The translations under genes were made by a program, and so were the position numbers. From Macrotrachela quadricornifera (Eukaryota; Rotifera; Eurotatoria; Philodinida; Philodinidae): a stretch of DNA of 64,000 nucleotides. Shown in pieces: positions 48,356 to 61,562 of the stretch. The stretch spans positions 1,815,782 through 1,879,781 of the forward strand of contig JAJEKB010021158.1 in assembly GCA_022393335.1 (NCBI GenBank). Reading direction: 5' to 3'. The notes beneath the pieces were generated by a model. The model was not told the DNA's origin. It saw only the letters and a program-made list of their open reading frames with translations, and did no database searches. Every line of letters starts with the position of its first letter. The stretch's first letter is position 1.

Positions 48356-50631
48356 ATGAACATGAAACGTTCAAGTGTTCAACTAACTGATTTGCCCAAT
48401 GAGTTGCTTGTGATTATTTTTAAGAAATTAGATAATATACAAGTGCTGCAGTCTTTAATGGATGTTAATATGCGATTCAATGAAATTGTACGTGATTCAA
48501 CCTTTACTAGTCATCTAACATTAATAAGACAATCATCAAGCGGTTGGATCTATTCACTAACAAATGTAATACTTGATCAATTTTGTAAACAAATAATACA
48601 TCAAATTCATCATAATGTCAAATGGATTGATCTTGATGCATCGTCTATGAAACGTATTCTTCTTGCTACCGAATATTCTAATTTATATGGACTTGGTATT
48701 TACAATATTGACGAAGAAATAGCTCGGCGTCTCTTTATTGGTAAGAAATACAAGTTCAATTATTTCATTCATTAAAACATGAATATCTCAATTGCTATGA
48801 TTGATTTATTTTATTGTCAGTATGATTAGTAGCATTTCAACAAATTTTGTTCAAGAAAATTTTTCACCTAATCTATTTTTTTCTATGGATATAAAGAAGG
48901 ATAAAATAACCATAAGAGATACCGACACAACGTAAAAAAAAATGAACATATAGAAATAGTGAATATGAGAAGAGAGTATAAATATCCTTTCCATTGAGAA
49001 GATTCAACAAAACACGTTTTTTTTCTTATTGATGTCTACGGATGGTTTTCAAAAATAGAAATGGAAATTATGTAGAAAAGAAATAGGTATTTAGAGATAC
49101 AATTAGTGATCAGTGATTTTGAATAAGTGCTTACATGATATTGAAGAAATATTTAGATATTACAAATCTAACTAAAAAGAAAGGAAGAATAGAAAAGTTG
49201 TATATTTGTTCAGTAAATTAACCATAAATCTAATGCTTTTTTTCTATTAGTGATATTGTCTATATGTTTAGATGAAAATTGTTTAACTCACATATTCAAA
49301 AATCAAATATCAAGTTTGAGTATTACAGTCACTGACAAAAGAAAAGACGACTTCTTGTATGATAAGATAACAATTGTGCTTACACATATTCTGAGTGTAT
49401 TCACCAATCTAAGTTATTTGAAAGTACATACACCTTCAAATGTATATGTTCAACGATTATCATTTGATGATAAACTTCCAACATTTTTCTCTTCATCTCT
49501 AATCGAATTTCATGCCTATGTAAATTCGTTCAACGATTGTCTCTGTTTGCTCGATGGTCGTTTTAATCAACTTCAAACGTTTCATGTGCGACTTTCTTCG
49601 GTTTTACCTTCAACGCTAGAGATTGATAATAAAAATAAAGTAAGTTATCATATGAGAACTATATAATTATTATTCAAATATACAAGTCGTTTTTTAAAAT
49701 GAATTGATATAATTCTTTTTACTAATTTTTTTTTTAATGTTTCGCTTTATTTAAATAGAAAGAATTGCCTAATATGACGAATTTTTCACTGACATGCGAT
49801 ACTGGCATACGTTTTTATGATGAATTAATATTGCCGCTTCTACATCGAATGGTTAATTTAAAAGTACTCGCTTTGTTCATTATAGTTGATCGTTATAAAC
49901 AACCATTTATTGATGGAAATGATTTGCAGATGAACATTATCAATCATTTACCTCAATTAAATAAATTGAAATTTAACATTCGGACCATCATTCAGCTTGA
50001 TAATCAAGTTCAATTAGTTTCAAATGAACAAATTCAGCGTACATTTGTAAATTTTATGGACAGGGAAATTATTTCTTGTGTTGATTATTTTCGAAAGGAA
50101 ATAGAGGGCCACTGTCATATTTATTCGTGCCCATACATAATGAACTATTATCATTATATAACAAATAATTTTCCAGGTGGATTATTTAGATGTGTTCATG
50201 AAATATCATTAGTTGACGAACATCCGTTTGAAGATGAATTTTTTCTTCGAATTGCACAATCATTTCCATTTATAAAAAAATTAACTTTAAGTAATTTGAA
50301 ACGACAAAAATACAAACAATCTCTAAAAGTACAGAACGACAATAGGAGTTTTCCAATCATTGAATATTCTTATCTTACTGAACTTAATCTCATGAACGCT
50401 CATGTTAATTATATTCAACTATTTCTGGATAACACTAGAACAAGTTTATCGGACAATATACATCTTTTTGTTAAGTATCTCCGCCTTCAAAAAGCGACCT
50501 ACAATTTCACAAGAAACAAAATGCGATTTAATTGTGCTAAAGTCAAGAGTTTACATATTGTCAATGAATTCAAAATTCCTGAGCATTTCAAAACATATTT
50601 TCCTTATGTCAAAAGAATAAAATCGTTTTAA
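48356..50631 (+). CDS. F-box protein, 548 aa, three exons
   Basis: Exons: 48356-48740, 49251-49639, 49759-50631. Joined length is 1647 nt in frame. The N-terminal F-box reads VQLTDLPNELLVIIFKKLDN, VLQSLMDVNMRFNEIVRD, the Skp1-binding motif. The rest is a Leu-rich repeat-like solenoid of irregular repeats (SSLIEFHAYVNSFNDCLCLL; YSYLTELNLMNAHVNYIQLF), probably for substrate recognition by an SCF ubiquitin ligase. Introns are GT-AG; the first is 510 bp. A TATATAAG at 48325-48332 could be a TATA box, giving a very short 5' leader. No lesions. Families of such F-box proteins are greatly expanded in bdelloid rotifers (known), so this may be one paralogue of many. Confidence 0.9.
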
Positions 50632-51326
50632 GACGTATTATATCCGTTGTTTTCTTTTATCACCTATACGGATTCTTCTGTATATTCTCATTTTCCTCTT
50701 ATTGTACCATATACATTTACTTTTTCTCTTTCTTGTTTTTTTTTCTTAGGTGTTTTTTCTCGTGTAAATATTCTGAATATTTCTCTGTAACCCAATCTAT
50801 ATTATCTGTTAGTTTTGGTACAGTAAAGAAGGTGATGCTTGTGAATATTCACTGGATTTATGTTTGACTGTTATTTTATAGAAGCAACAGCATTTCCAAA
50901 CGGAGCAACTTCACCATTTTCATCTTCTTAGTAAAAAAATAAAAAGATGATTAATACATTTAAAATTGATACATCAAAGATAAATCAGACGTTTAGATTA
51001 GTACATTCATTTCTATTTTGTTGGAAGGAAATAAAATCTTTCATTGCTTCGTCAATTGATCTAAGATGATAAGAATATAATTGGATTTGAGTTCTGATAA
51101 TTTTCTAAAAAAGAACTTTGTACATAGAATGTATAAAAAATGTTATTGGATCAATTGACTATTAGAATAAATAGGCAGTATAATAACTACGTAGCATATT
51201 TTTCTGGGGAAATTTTTTTATTATTCTTTTTTTCATCTTATTAAATAAATAATATTATTGTCATTAATAGCAATGAATATTGTTCAGTTTGTAAAAACTA
51301 CTTTTTTTAACATAAGCAGAACGCAG
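50632..51326. other. 3' flank of F-box gene, no gene
   Basis: AT-rich, nothing recognised. Confidence 0.4.
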
Positions 51327-51632
51327 AGATGTCCATCGCGGTTGAAAATATGCCGCAGTGCGACGATAACCAAGAAAAGCTATCGCACTGCTGCCGCGAC
51401 GCGACGATAGTCAAAAGAAAGCTATCGCGCCGCTGCCGCGATAGTATTTTTAAAAATCTTTCGATTTTCAATGCTGTGATTGGTTTAAACTAGAGCTGCT
51501 GCCGCTAATCGATCAAATTCTTGAAGTCTAATAGTGCGGCAGACATCAATGTCGAGATTATCTGTAAATTCATGAGATTTTAAAATTTTTCTCTAGAACA
51601 GCTGCCACCATCGCGCCGCGATGAACATCTCG
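51327..51632. mobile_element. GC-rich palindromic element with GAGATGT-CATCGCGG ends
   Basis: The left end GAGATGTCCATCGCGG matches the inverted right end GAGATGTTCATCGCGG. The interior has gctatcgc/gcgatag and ctgccgc words in repeated units. hAT-like ends are possible, but I find no 8-bp duplication. Confidence 0.65.
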
Positions 51633-52059
51633 GGCACAATGTTTGAATTAGATTTATTTTTTATCTATTTTTTGAAATATTACAAATGTTGAAAAGTTCA
51701 TTATCATTGATACAAAGTTTTTCGATTATTTTATTTTGCTAAATAAATTTTTTTTGATAATATTCCGTAGACAATATAATAACGGTTTAAATATGTTTGT
51801 TTATTTAGAAAAAAAATCAGGTCAAATATCACACGAACTTAACATTTTATTTACAAAATTCCATAAGTTTTTTTTTTCTCAAGTTATTGTTGAATATTAA
51901 TATTATTTATTTCTTTTCAATTATTCCCTCGACTGAAAGGAGGGTCATATGAAAAAAAATAGTTTGTATGTTTGTTTGTTTGTGTCTGGGTCAAAAGAAC
52001 ATCGGGGTTATGAAAATATCTGCTTAAAGAGATTTGAGTTCTTCGCCCAATCAGATCCA

Positions 52060-52430
52060 TAAAGTTTGACCAAAGATTTTCGAGGTAGGGAAATCGAATG
52101 GTGCTATCAGTTTTTGAAATTTTTCGAATAATATTTTTTTGGTAAAAAAAAGGCTTTTTTTAAGAAAATAATAGTTTGTTATAAAGTTTGACAAAAGGTT
52201 TTCAAGGTCGAGGAATCGAATGGTACTATTTGTTTTTGGAATTTTTCAAATAATTTTTTTTTGGTAAAAAGGGCATTTTTTAAGCAAATAATGATTCTTT
52301 ATAAAGTTTGACCAAAGGTTTTCAGGGTCGAGGAATCGAATGGTTCTATTAGTTTTTGAAATTTTCGAATAATTTCTTTTGTAAAAAAGGCTTTTTATAC
52401 GAAATAACGATTTGTCTCGTCAATTGGAGG
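52060..52430. repeat. Three-copy tandem repeat, period about 125 bp
   Basis: Units begin with ataaagtttgacc or similar at about 52060, 52186 and 52311. Each contains aatcgaatggt and a t-rich tract, then ggtaaaaa and gcttttt. Identity falls from the second-third pair to the first. Confidence 0.85.
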
Positions 52431-55189
52431 AGAGATCATATAACATAAAATAAATTTTTAGTTATACAGATATGCTTCCTTTTAAAGTTTGTCTGTATCG
52501 AAACTAGTCTGAAAACGTTGTCAGCTAAATTAATATCAAAAGCTTCTAATATCCTAGTTGAAAACTATATGAAGGGTAATGGAGGGTAAAGAATTCGCAT
52601 CTGAAGTCAAATTTGTAGTTAGTAATAAGTTACCAAACAATTAGTAATTAGTTTTACGTTTTTTCGTCAGAAGTTTTTTCCAAGTTTTTCGAAGACCAAT
52701 AAATGAAAACTGACTTGGTTTGCCAAATAATTAATAGTAAATAATATAAAGTGTCCCTACTAAAACTCTACCAGAGAGAACTAACTATAAGGAATCCAAA
52801 TTTGGAGTTAGTTTTTAAATATTGGCGAGTATTACATAATGATAAATTGGTAAATCATCGTTTCTAATAAAATTTGACTGATCGTTATCGAGCATGGAAA
52901 ATATGAATTCGAAGTCAGGAAAAATGTTTGCGATCTATTTTTTAGCTTTCTTCGATGAACTGCTTGTTGTTTAAGCTTGATTCTCGGATATTCGAAGGTT
53001 GTGAATCTATATTCGATATTGATTCTAATATAAACAGTCTTCTTTTTTAATTATTATATGTCGGATCTTCTAGTGAGATTTATACAAAAATATGTAAAAA
53101 ACGAAGTAACTCTTTGAAGTTCTGTTGTTGGGTATTCGCAGATATCAACCGTAAAACTATATTCCAAAATAAATGAAGCTCTTTCCTAAACTTCAGTATG
53201 TTGTACTGTATTTACCGCAATTCTTAAATAGTTCTCGTTTTTTAGTTTTTTCTTAACGAGCGTGTTAACAAATACCTAGTAGTTTTTTGAGAATCATTAA
53301 AACGAGATGCATTCATTAACTTCAAAACTGAACTAATATTGGTCGATATAGTGACGTTAAATATTCAAACGACTAGACATTGATTTAAAAGCGTTATCGT
53401 TACTATAATAGGTGAGAGTTGAGGCACCTTGAGAAAATGGCGAATGATTCGATTCCTTGGGGCAAAATACTTCTTTGTTAGACATTTGACTTAAAAAAAA
53501 CCTACTCATAAGAGGACTTCTGAATCCTAATGTGGTGTTATTTGCTGTTGTAATTCTAAATTCGTGTTCACTTAATTCCGAACATCATGCATTTTTTCTT
53601 ATATCAGAAGACCGTAACGGACAAATGCTGCCAGAAATTCCAACGAAAAGTTGCGCCGAAATGTTTTATTTCTGTTTACTTGACTGAGTGGGCGACTTAC
53701 ATGAAAAACATAATTCTGTGTGTGTATGTTTGCTCAGGGTACAAGGTCAAGCTAAAGTAGCTTAGCTGAAATCATTGGAAATATTACGTTTTGTCTCAGT
53801 TTTTCGTTAAGAACTCCGAATGAACTATAGTCCAGGCGACTCATGTCAGTACTCTATCAATGCACCATAAAAGTCAAAAAATGTTATCTATGATGGGAAA
53901 ATCGTGGGTGTTTGATAGTTTTGGCCTTAGAAATCATAAAATGTGGAAAATTCGTTCAAACTGAACTGGCTATAGCATCAGATTTGTCGACCATTTATCT
54001 ATCAATAATTCTTGAAATAGGCAGAATAAATTCAATCGAAGGTTGAGCGAGTCAACTTTGACGAGCGTTATTTATAAAATATCAAGAGTACAAAGTTTAA
54101 TTAGTTATTGTTTATTTTCGCATTGCTCTTTCTATCTAATTCTCAAAGTTGATACAGAGAAAACAAATGATTTCATTTCTTAAAGAGATCAGATTTTAGA
54201 TGGGCAATCTTCTGTTAAATAGACATCTTCTCGACTGATCCTATAAGTTAAAAATAAAAAATAAAAAAAGTATCAAGATCTGATGAGAGATGTGGGTAAT
54301 GGTCAGAAAATGCATCATCTCTATAAAAGATGTTACATATTCCTAAATGATTATCGTCTAAAAACATAATATGACTTTTTTTGAAAACTTCAATCATGGA
54401 ATTATTCAGAAAAACTCATATTTAAAAAGATATGACGTATTCTTAAACTTTGATTTTCACTCTCACCTTTCATATAAAATCGAAAGAGAAATTGAACACT
54501 TTGGTTTCTTGCTTCAATATTCAATGTATCACAATTATAAAGTTTTCTTCCTTAAATATATGACTATTCATTTGTTTTCATACTTAGTGATAAAGCTTTA
54601 AGGAAGATGAGACAAATATTAATCGTTTATATTATTCTAAAAAACAGATCCATCTATATTAATGAAATAGTAATATTGGTGGATTTATCTAATTCATTTT
54701 AAATTAGTCTTGTTGCTTTATTTTTTCCATACGTTAAGAATAAGTTTATTTAAAAATGCGTTTGTTTCTAGAACAGATATATGAAAGAAATAATGTATTG
54801 TATAATGATGTTACATGAAAATATGTTATAGTCATATTCAAAGTAGTTCATGAATTAATTTTCTTGTTCATTAAAAGGAGTACGTAAATCACCACGCCTA
54901 GAAAGAAAAAGAAACAATTCAGCTACATGTAGCATATGTATATAAATAAACGAAGATGTACTGCTGAATATATCGTCGAAAAAAAGGAAATACTGAAGTC
55001 GTGGAAAATAAAAAATTCAATAGTAGCACTGACACTTCAAAATACTTTACTAGACTACACGAATCTTCAGATGAATTCGGAAGAGTTAGTGATAGAGCAA
55101 GATTTATGTAATTCTCTTTTCCTCTGTAATACTATTAGCAGATATGATGCATTCTCTGCGTACACAATAGTTTTAATGTTCAAAATATG
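52431..55189. other. Intergenic, no supported gene
   Basis: I see no exon series, RNA gene or terminal repeats. The open frame 54371-54601 has no supporting context. Confidence 0.4.
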
Positions 55190-56307
55190 TTATTCGTACC
55201 CAAATAAATCTTGTTCATTTGTTGTATCGACTAGGTAATCATATTCATTATCAGTTGGTATTAAAACTTTTTCATTTTTTTGTTTCACTTCTTCACCTTC
55301 ATCTTCATTTGATATTTCTTCACCTTCATCTTCATTTGATATTTCTTCACCTTCATCTTCATTTGATATTTCTTCACCTTCATCTTCATTTGATATTTCT
55401 TCACCTTCATCTTCATTTGATATTTCTTCATTTTCTTCTGCTGTTTCTTCATCATTAGATTGTCCAAAATATGGTAAAAAAGCATTTTCAAAACGGTCTA
55501 GTAAATTTGATTTACATTTTATTGGACTAGATAAATTAGAAAGAATAATTGTTAATTATATGGATTCAAAGACAAATTGACCTACTCGCTCAAGTTGATA
55601 GGATCACGAACGTATTTATCAAGTATTATTTTAACAGCAGCTTCACCAACTTGAACATTACTCTAAAGATTTATACTCGATTAAAATTCTCGAAACAAAT
55701 TTAGTTTGATAAAAAATAAATTACGATAACCTATTTTCTATCGAACAACTTACTCTCACTCGAATATTCGTATACTTAGAACTTTGAAATATTTCCGCTT
55801 TAGCTTTTACTTTAGCTTTTGAATAATTCAAAAGCACACCGTGAATTGAGTGTTTGGAATAAGATAATATTTCACTTAATTTCTAAGAGAAAATAGGATA
55901 AATAAATAAATAAATAAAAACGAAAAGATTATAAATCTTACACCATTAGTACTAATTTTGAATCGATTATGTATAAAAAACCAATGTAAAAATAATATAA
56001 TTACATCCATTTTCTCTTGGACAAGATGACTAAAAGTCTGGTATGTTATTTCAAAGAAAGGATATTGTTTTCCTTTCATACTGTTTGTTGTAATAAGACA
56101 AAAATAAAAGTATACGTATAATGACGAGAATAATATAGACGAATGTTTTTGATTTATTACGTCGAATAAAATTAACTTATCTATTCTCGCTTTTATACTT
56201 TTAAACGATAGACGTATATCTATATATTCTTTCTTGTCCAGGGTGAGCTCTGGAAAAAACAAGGGTGGTAGAAAAGAAACAAAGTGAATAGGATTATAGT
56301 TTTTCAA
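55190..56307 (-). CDS. Multi-exon protein with acidic nonapeptide repeats, 5' end uncertain
   Basis: Four exons join in frame: up to 56307 through 55942, 55882-55754, 55662-55586, 55526-55190. The first is open upstream to an acceptor-like tctcaag and has no ATG at its start, so more 5' exons are expected. Pieces at about 56580-56640 (SNRVAVFSELSESDDELFST) and 56440 (KLYAELDECLFESDG) may belong to it, but they contain a TAG and a slip. Recognisable text: YPFFEITYQTFSHLVQEKMD, LSEILSYSKHSIHGVLLNYS, VQVGEAAVKIILDKYVRDPI, LDRFENAFLPYFGQSND. Then come five copies of EISNEDEGE and a terminal EYDYLVDTTNEQDLFGYE. The family is not recognised. The four 3' exons have no lesion. Confidence 0.6.
55290..55430 (-). 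repeat. 27-bp coding minisatellite, five units
   Basis: cttcaccttcatcttcattt and seven further bases recur five times without change, encoding the nonapeptide EISNEDEGE. The perfect identity suggests recent expansion or homogenisation. Confidence 0.92.
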
Positions 56308-56699
56308 CAGTCTTGAGAAAAAATCTTATGAGCGTTTGCCGGAAAGGTTTGTGAAACGCCATTCGGTGCTTTTTAATAGCTTTGTTAATTGAAATTAAAA
56401 TCTTTCAAAACCTACTAGTATAAATTTAAATATTTACCATCAGATTCAAATAAACATTCATCAAGTTCTGCATATAATTTTGATGGTAATCAATAACATA
56501 CATATTATCTTTATCATTATTTTCTTCTCGAAATTTTTCTCTTGTTGAAAAAAGTTCATCATCACTTTCACTTAATTCACTAAATACAGCAACACGATTT
56601 GAATATGATAGCTATATTCTACATTCATCAAAATAAAAACGAAATCATTGTATAAATAAAACAATAATTTTTTTTTCGAATTTTCTGTTCAAAATTTTA

Positions 56700-57926
56700 A
56701 TATACCGTTTGAATCAAATATTTGTATACGATTAGTATTTGTATCAGCAATAATAATATCATTTTTGGCATTAACGACAACACTTTATAATCTAGTAAAT
56801 TATACTTTAAGAACACCAAATTCATCAAGTTTTTGAAGATATATCGTTTTATGTGGTTTTGATAATGAACTGTTTGGACGAAATGGTAATAAAAGATGAA
56901 GTACTAATGAATAACCATCAAGTGTATCAGCAAGACCAACAATAGAATCTTGTTCATTGAGATTTCTACAACCATTACTTGATATTAATGAATTTAAAAG
57001 CTCTTTTTTGAGATGTTGTTTGTGTTGGTAATTAAGATCTGTTTGATCAGAATTCATATGAATTTGTATCAATATCATTTGATGATAAACAAAAATTCAT
57101 TCGTGGTGATATTGATGAGCAATTGTTTCATAATACATCTAAAATAAATCATTTTTATTTTTCTCGTTTAAATGATCAATTCTTAAATGAAAATCTTTTT
57201 TTTACCTGATCGTTTTTGTATAAATAGATTTAAAAAACAAAACTCTCGTTTTACTAAGAATAAGATTGATCATGATAAAAAACAAGTATTGATGAAATAT
57301 TATCTTCTTGTTTTGGTATCATTGGTGGTTTATTTAGTGTTGTAGTATCATCAATTCATGTTTTAAATGTCGATTAAAATTTGAATTAACAATATTTAAA
57401 ATTTCTTCTAAACGAGATAATTCATCATGAGGATACACATAATCACGATATAAATGTGGTACTGATAATAACATATCTGTTTTTTTAATTTTTCAAATGT
57501 TGATAATTTAAATTGATTTATTTCACCAGTTAATTCAGCACAAACAGCATCAATTTCAATTAATTTATCTGCAGCAGCATGTTCAATTGATGCTATTGTT
57601 CGACCTAAAAATAAAAATAATTTTTTTTTCATTGTAAATAAAAACGAATTCGAATAAATTCTACGTTTCTATGTTTCAACAAACTGTTGTGCACATTGTT
57701 TAGTTCCATCAACCGACATTGTTTCAAGTCTTGCACGAATTTGATTTACACGATCAATGAGGATATCAAAATGAGGTTCAATTTCAATTTTATGATGTTC
57801 ATTTCAATGTTATAAACAAACTCTTCGTTGACATGCTGGACATCGACCATGTGCAGCAGTAGGATGACAACCTCTCTGATATTCTTTTTCATCCACATTA
57901 TGACGACATTCTGATGAATGATCCAT
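56700..57926 (-). pseudogene. TRIM-NHL type protein, broken
   Basis: The ATG at 57926 begins MDHSSECRHNVDEKEYQRGC, followed by a B-box-like module (CHPTAAHGRCPACQRRVC). After an intron comes a helical stretch (ASIEHAAADKLIEIDAVCAE, INQFKLSTFEKLKK). Later exons carry NLNEQDSIVGLADTLDGYSL and the NHL-repeat text NDIIIADTNTNRIQIFDSNG (about 56700-56770). TRIM-NHL proteins are RNA-binding or ubiquitin-ligase regulators; no RING is seen here. Lesions: TAA and TGA in the B-box, TAG before the intron, two TAA in the NHL part, and an A-run slip near 57490. The first 380 bp are duplicated at 46995-47373. Confidence 0.7.
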
Positions 57927-57939
57927 TTAGTTTTATCTG

Positions 57940-59025
57940 AAAATTAAAATTGTTTTTTTTAGATTATCAATTTTAATTGGTTTCATCAAATTTAATTAGA
58001 AATTTAGAATAGAATCATTCTCTTTATTAAAAGCACTTCTTTGTTTTTTTGTTCATTAATAAATTAATTTTATTCTATAAAACCTAATCATCAAATCCAG
58101 TTTTATGTTTTATATTAGATAAACTGATTTAATTGTTTCTCTGTATATTAAATAATTTGTTTGAGAAAATAAAATCATTATGCTGATGTCTGTGCATATG
58201 TGTATGTGCGTAAGTCCAATAACTTTTATTGAGACGAACACAGCAGGAGAAAAGAAAAAAAAAGATAGAACGAAACAACACTTAACAATAACAACGAGGA
58301 AGGGAAGACAGAATATATACATCAAGAAATATATATACATATATACACTATAATATTCCTTGTGATTAACAATCACGCGCGGACAGAATGATGTCCGAAC
58401 TAAAAAATGAAAGAAGAAAAGAGAAAGTAGGTCATATTGGAGAATATAGAGAAAGAAATGAATGGAAAAACTATAACATCAATACACTATTGAAAATTGA
58501 AGATAAATATTTTGTGTTTTTTGAATTGTTGATCATCTTTGCAACAAAAATAACGCATGTTGATATGTTTTAGTTTAATAATTTGTATATTATACTTTAA
58601 AAACAAATAAACAGCAAATAAAGTTTTTTTTTCTTTTTCGATAGACAAAACAAAATATAAATATTTTTTTCTTAGACAACACAAAAAAGCAAATAAATAA
58701 AATCTTTAAGTGACTAAAAATTAGAAATTAAAATAACTTTTTATTTAATCTAAATGGAAGATTTTTTTTCTCGTTTGTCCATTAAAATTAAAAAATAATA
58801 AAATAAACATCTAAATTATTTACAAAATCTATGTATATTTACAGTAAATAAAGCAAATATATACGTAAATGATTAGAATAAAAAATATGAATATTATATA
58901 AGTTTCTTAATTACAAAATATAAAGCAAAAATAGATCTTACTGAGAAAAGAAAATATATATATCGAGACTATATATATAGATATATATAATATTATTTAA
59001 TGTTACAATTATAAATACCCAATAT
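57940..59025. other. Intergenic, no supported gene
   Basis: Very AT-rich, with TA microsatellite tracts near 58960-58990. Confidence 0.4.
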
Positions 59026-59936
59026 TTATTTTATTTCATTGCATTCATTTAAATCTAATTGAACAAAATCATCTTGAATAAAATTATTTGGAATTATTTC
59101 AATATCATCACTAATTTGTTCATCTTTATTTTCAATAGATTTTATTTGATTTTCATTTGAATTATAATATTTTTCTTTTTCAATATCAGTTGGTTGATTT
59201 ATCATTAATTCAGGTAAATTTATTGAATACTGTTTAGCATTTTAACAAAAATTTTTTCGTGATAATGAACAAAGTTTTCATACAACATCAATCTATAAGT
59301 AAAAAAAAATAATTTAAAAGAATTAAATAAAATAAAAAAAAAACAAACTTGATGAGGTGTTCGAATTTTTGCTAGAACACGATGAAAATGAATTGATTGT
59401 CAATCAGCGCATGATTCACATAAATCATAATCAAAACAATCAAGACATTTATAACGAATACCAGTTATTGGAGAACGATTACAACCTATTTTTATTTATT
59501 TTATATTAAATTTAGAAAAAACAAACAAATAAACCATCGTAAATAACACCAACATGTTATGGTGGAAGATATTTTAATGAAACTCCACCTTCTTTTATAA
59601 ATTTAACAAAAACACGAAATAATTGTTGACGTGATGCTTGATCACGTGCAGCTTGATTTATTTCATCAGACGATGTTACTAATACAAGACCACGAATATC
59701 ATCTGAAATTCAAAATTATGATTTTTTTTCTTTTAATTTATTTCATTTTTTTTACCTTCATATTGAAATTCAACATGAGTGACATTTGAATCAGATGTTA
59801 ATTCAGGAAATAATCGTGAAAGTTTTCCACGTAAAATTGATAAAACATCAGTTAAATGTGTTAAAACAGGAATACCTATTCGATGATATTCTGTTGTTCC
59901 ATATAATTTTTCAATACATAATTTAACTTCTGCCAT
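59026..59936 (-). pseudogene. p62/sequestosome-like protein (PB1 + ZZ + LIR) with four in-frame stops
   Basis: Four exons: 59936-59756, 59702-59535, 59485-59349, 59292-59026. All have normal GT-AG borders and phases that join in frame (251 codons, no indel). A PB1-like domain (EVKLCIEKLYGTTEYHRIG ... LFPELTS, then DDIRGLVLVTSSDEI) is followed by a ZZ finger ([25 protein letters not shown]). A tail contains QDDFVQLDL, which fits an acidic-flanked LC3-interacting motif. This is the order of the autophagy receptor p62, minus a visible UBA. Stops: TAA before HVGVI, TGA after CAD, TGA before KLCS, TAA before NAKQ; all could derive from CAA or CGA by one C-to-T. One ZZ ligand position is Tyr (VIYDG) instead of Cys. 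Probably a young pseudogene. Confidence 0.72.
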
Positions 59937-60089
59937 TGAATGTTATTTTGACTATATTTTCTGAAATGAAAAAAAAAAATAATAATAAACACCGAAACTC
60001 AGACTCATTTTTTTTTATTAATTAAAAAAAAAGAAAATGCTATTAGAGAATAACAAATAAATACAAGAAAGAAAAAAAAACGAATATTA

Positions 60090-60490
60090 TCAAGTAGATA
60101 CAAAAAGTGACGATGGTGACTGACGAGACTGACATGATGATGAACCAACACGTGCGGTTCCATGTTCATTGTACATTAAACATAAATAACCTAAAATTTA
60201 ATTTAAATTATTTTTTATAATTAAAAATAAAATATATTCATTTAAATAAACCATTCGAATTTTCCACTGTTTTTGCATTATTATTCATAATACTGTTAAC
60301 TATTTGTGTTGCATGGATTCTAGTTGAACGCAATCGTCGTTGAATATCTCCAAATTATCAATAAATGGTGTCTAAATTTACTATTTTATTTTTATTTTTT
60401 ATTAAAATATTTAATCAACAAACTTCTTTTTTTTTATTAACACATCGTTGTGATTGTTGATTACTCTCTTCATTACTACTTTGTCTCGAA
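60090..60490 (-). pseudogene. Small three-exon gene end, Ser-rich C-terminus
   Basis: Exons read SRQSSNEESNQQSQRCVNKK, then FGDIQRRLRSTRIHATQIVN with SIMNNNAKTVENSN, then GYLCLMYNEHGTARVGSSSC and SPSSLFVST to a TGA at 60090. The last splice junction is normal. The middle exon would start after two adjacent stops (TGA TAA) if read from its upstream AG. Family not recognised. Confidence 0.4.
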
Positions 60491-60981
60491 TATATTAAAG
60501 AAAACAATTTATAATTGAATCAAATATTATTTTTAACAAAGCATAAAAAAACAGAAAGCAGGGTGATAGCCATATGTCTACCTGACATTAGAAAGCATGT
60601 TCGGATCAGAATTAATCAATTCATTTATTATATTGACAAATTTTATGTAAGACTACAATAAGGACATAATAATTTGAATATTAAGTACTTTATCTATTCG
60701 ATTTGAGGCTGTTCATAAATGACGTCATCATGGGGGAGGCGGAGGGGAAGGGGGTTGCTAAAAAAGTGACAAGTGACGACGGCAAGGTGAGAGGGGATCT
60801 GAAGATATGGTGACATCATCACTAAAAAAAAATTTCGAAATTTTTGCGGACTACTTATATAAATGAAAGTAGTGATACGGAAACAGCTTTTGGCTGTTCT
60901 TATATGTTGTTATTCACCTTTTAGTTTCTTAATAAGTTGAAGAATCTAAATAACTAGTAATGCTACAAAGCTCAGACATTA
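60491..60981. other. Intergenic, G-rich patch
   Basis: A G-rich stretch (60733-60800) contains a tgacgtca palindrome. No gene recognised. Confidence 0.35.
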
Positions 60982-61562
60982 CTTAGGGTGTACCAAAAGT
61001 TCGTGGCCCCGCGTTTAAAGGACCTTGTCGAATAAGATGACCCATTCAAAAATAAGAAATAAATATATCACGTTGTAGAGCTTTTCGAGGCGCATCGAAT
61101 GGTATATAGTAAATTCCGTTTTCATAGAACTTTGAAGGACTTAGAGTCAATTTACTGACAAACAACTACACATCTTTATCCATTCTTATCTGCATCTATA
61201 CCCAAGTGCGATAACTTAATGATTATTGTGGTTCTTTTTGATAACTGAAAAAATTTGTAAAATACTGTTTCTTGCATGCGGTTTTGTAGAGTTTTTGATG
61301 GGCTACAACCTCATATAAGTACCATCTCTGGTCATCTGGTGAATGTGGATGTGCGTATGGATGGGTAAATATGTGTAGTTGTTTGTCAGTAAATTGACTC
61401 TAAGTCCTTCAAAGTTCTATGAAAACGGAATCTACTATATACCATTCGATACGCCTCGAAAAGCTCTACAACGTGATATACTTATTTCTTATTTTCGAAT
61501 AGGTCATCTTATTTGACAAGGTCCTTTAAACGCTGGACCACGAACTTTTGGTACGCCCTAAG
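60982..61562. mobile_element. 581-bp palindromic MITE with TA flanks
   Basis: The ends CTTAGGGTGTACCAAAAGTT and, inverted, CTTAGGGCGTACCAAAAGTT are flanked by TA (60980-60981, 61563-61564). The arms exceed 200 bp. TA duplication suggests Tc1/mariner mobilisation. It abuts the Ig-domain pseudogene. Confidence 0.9.
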
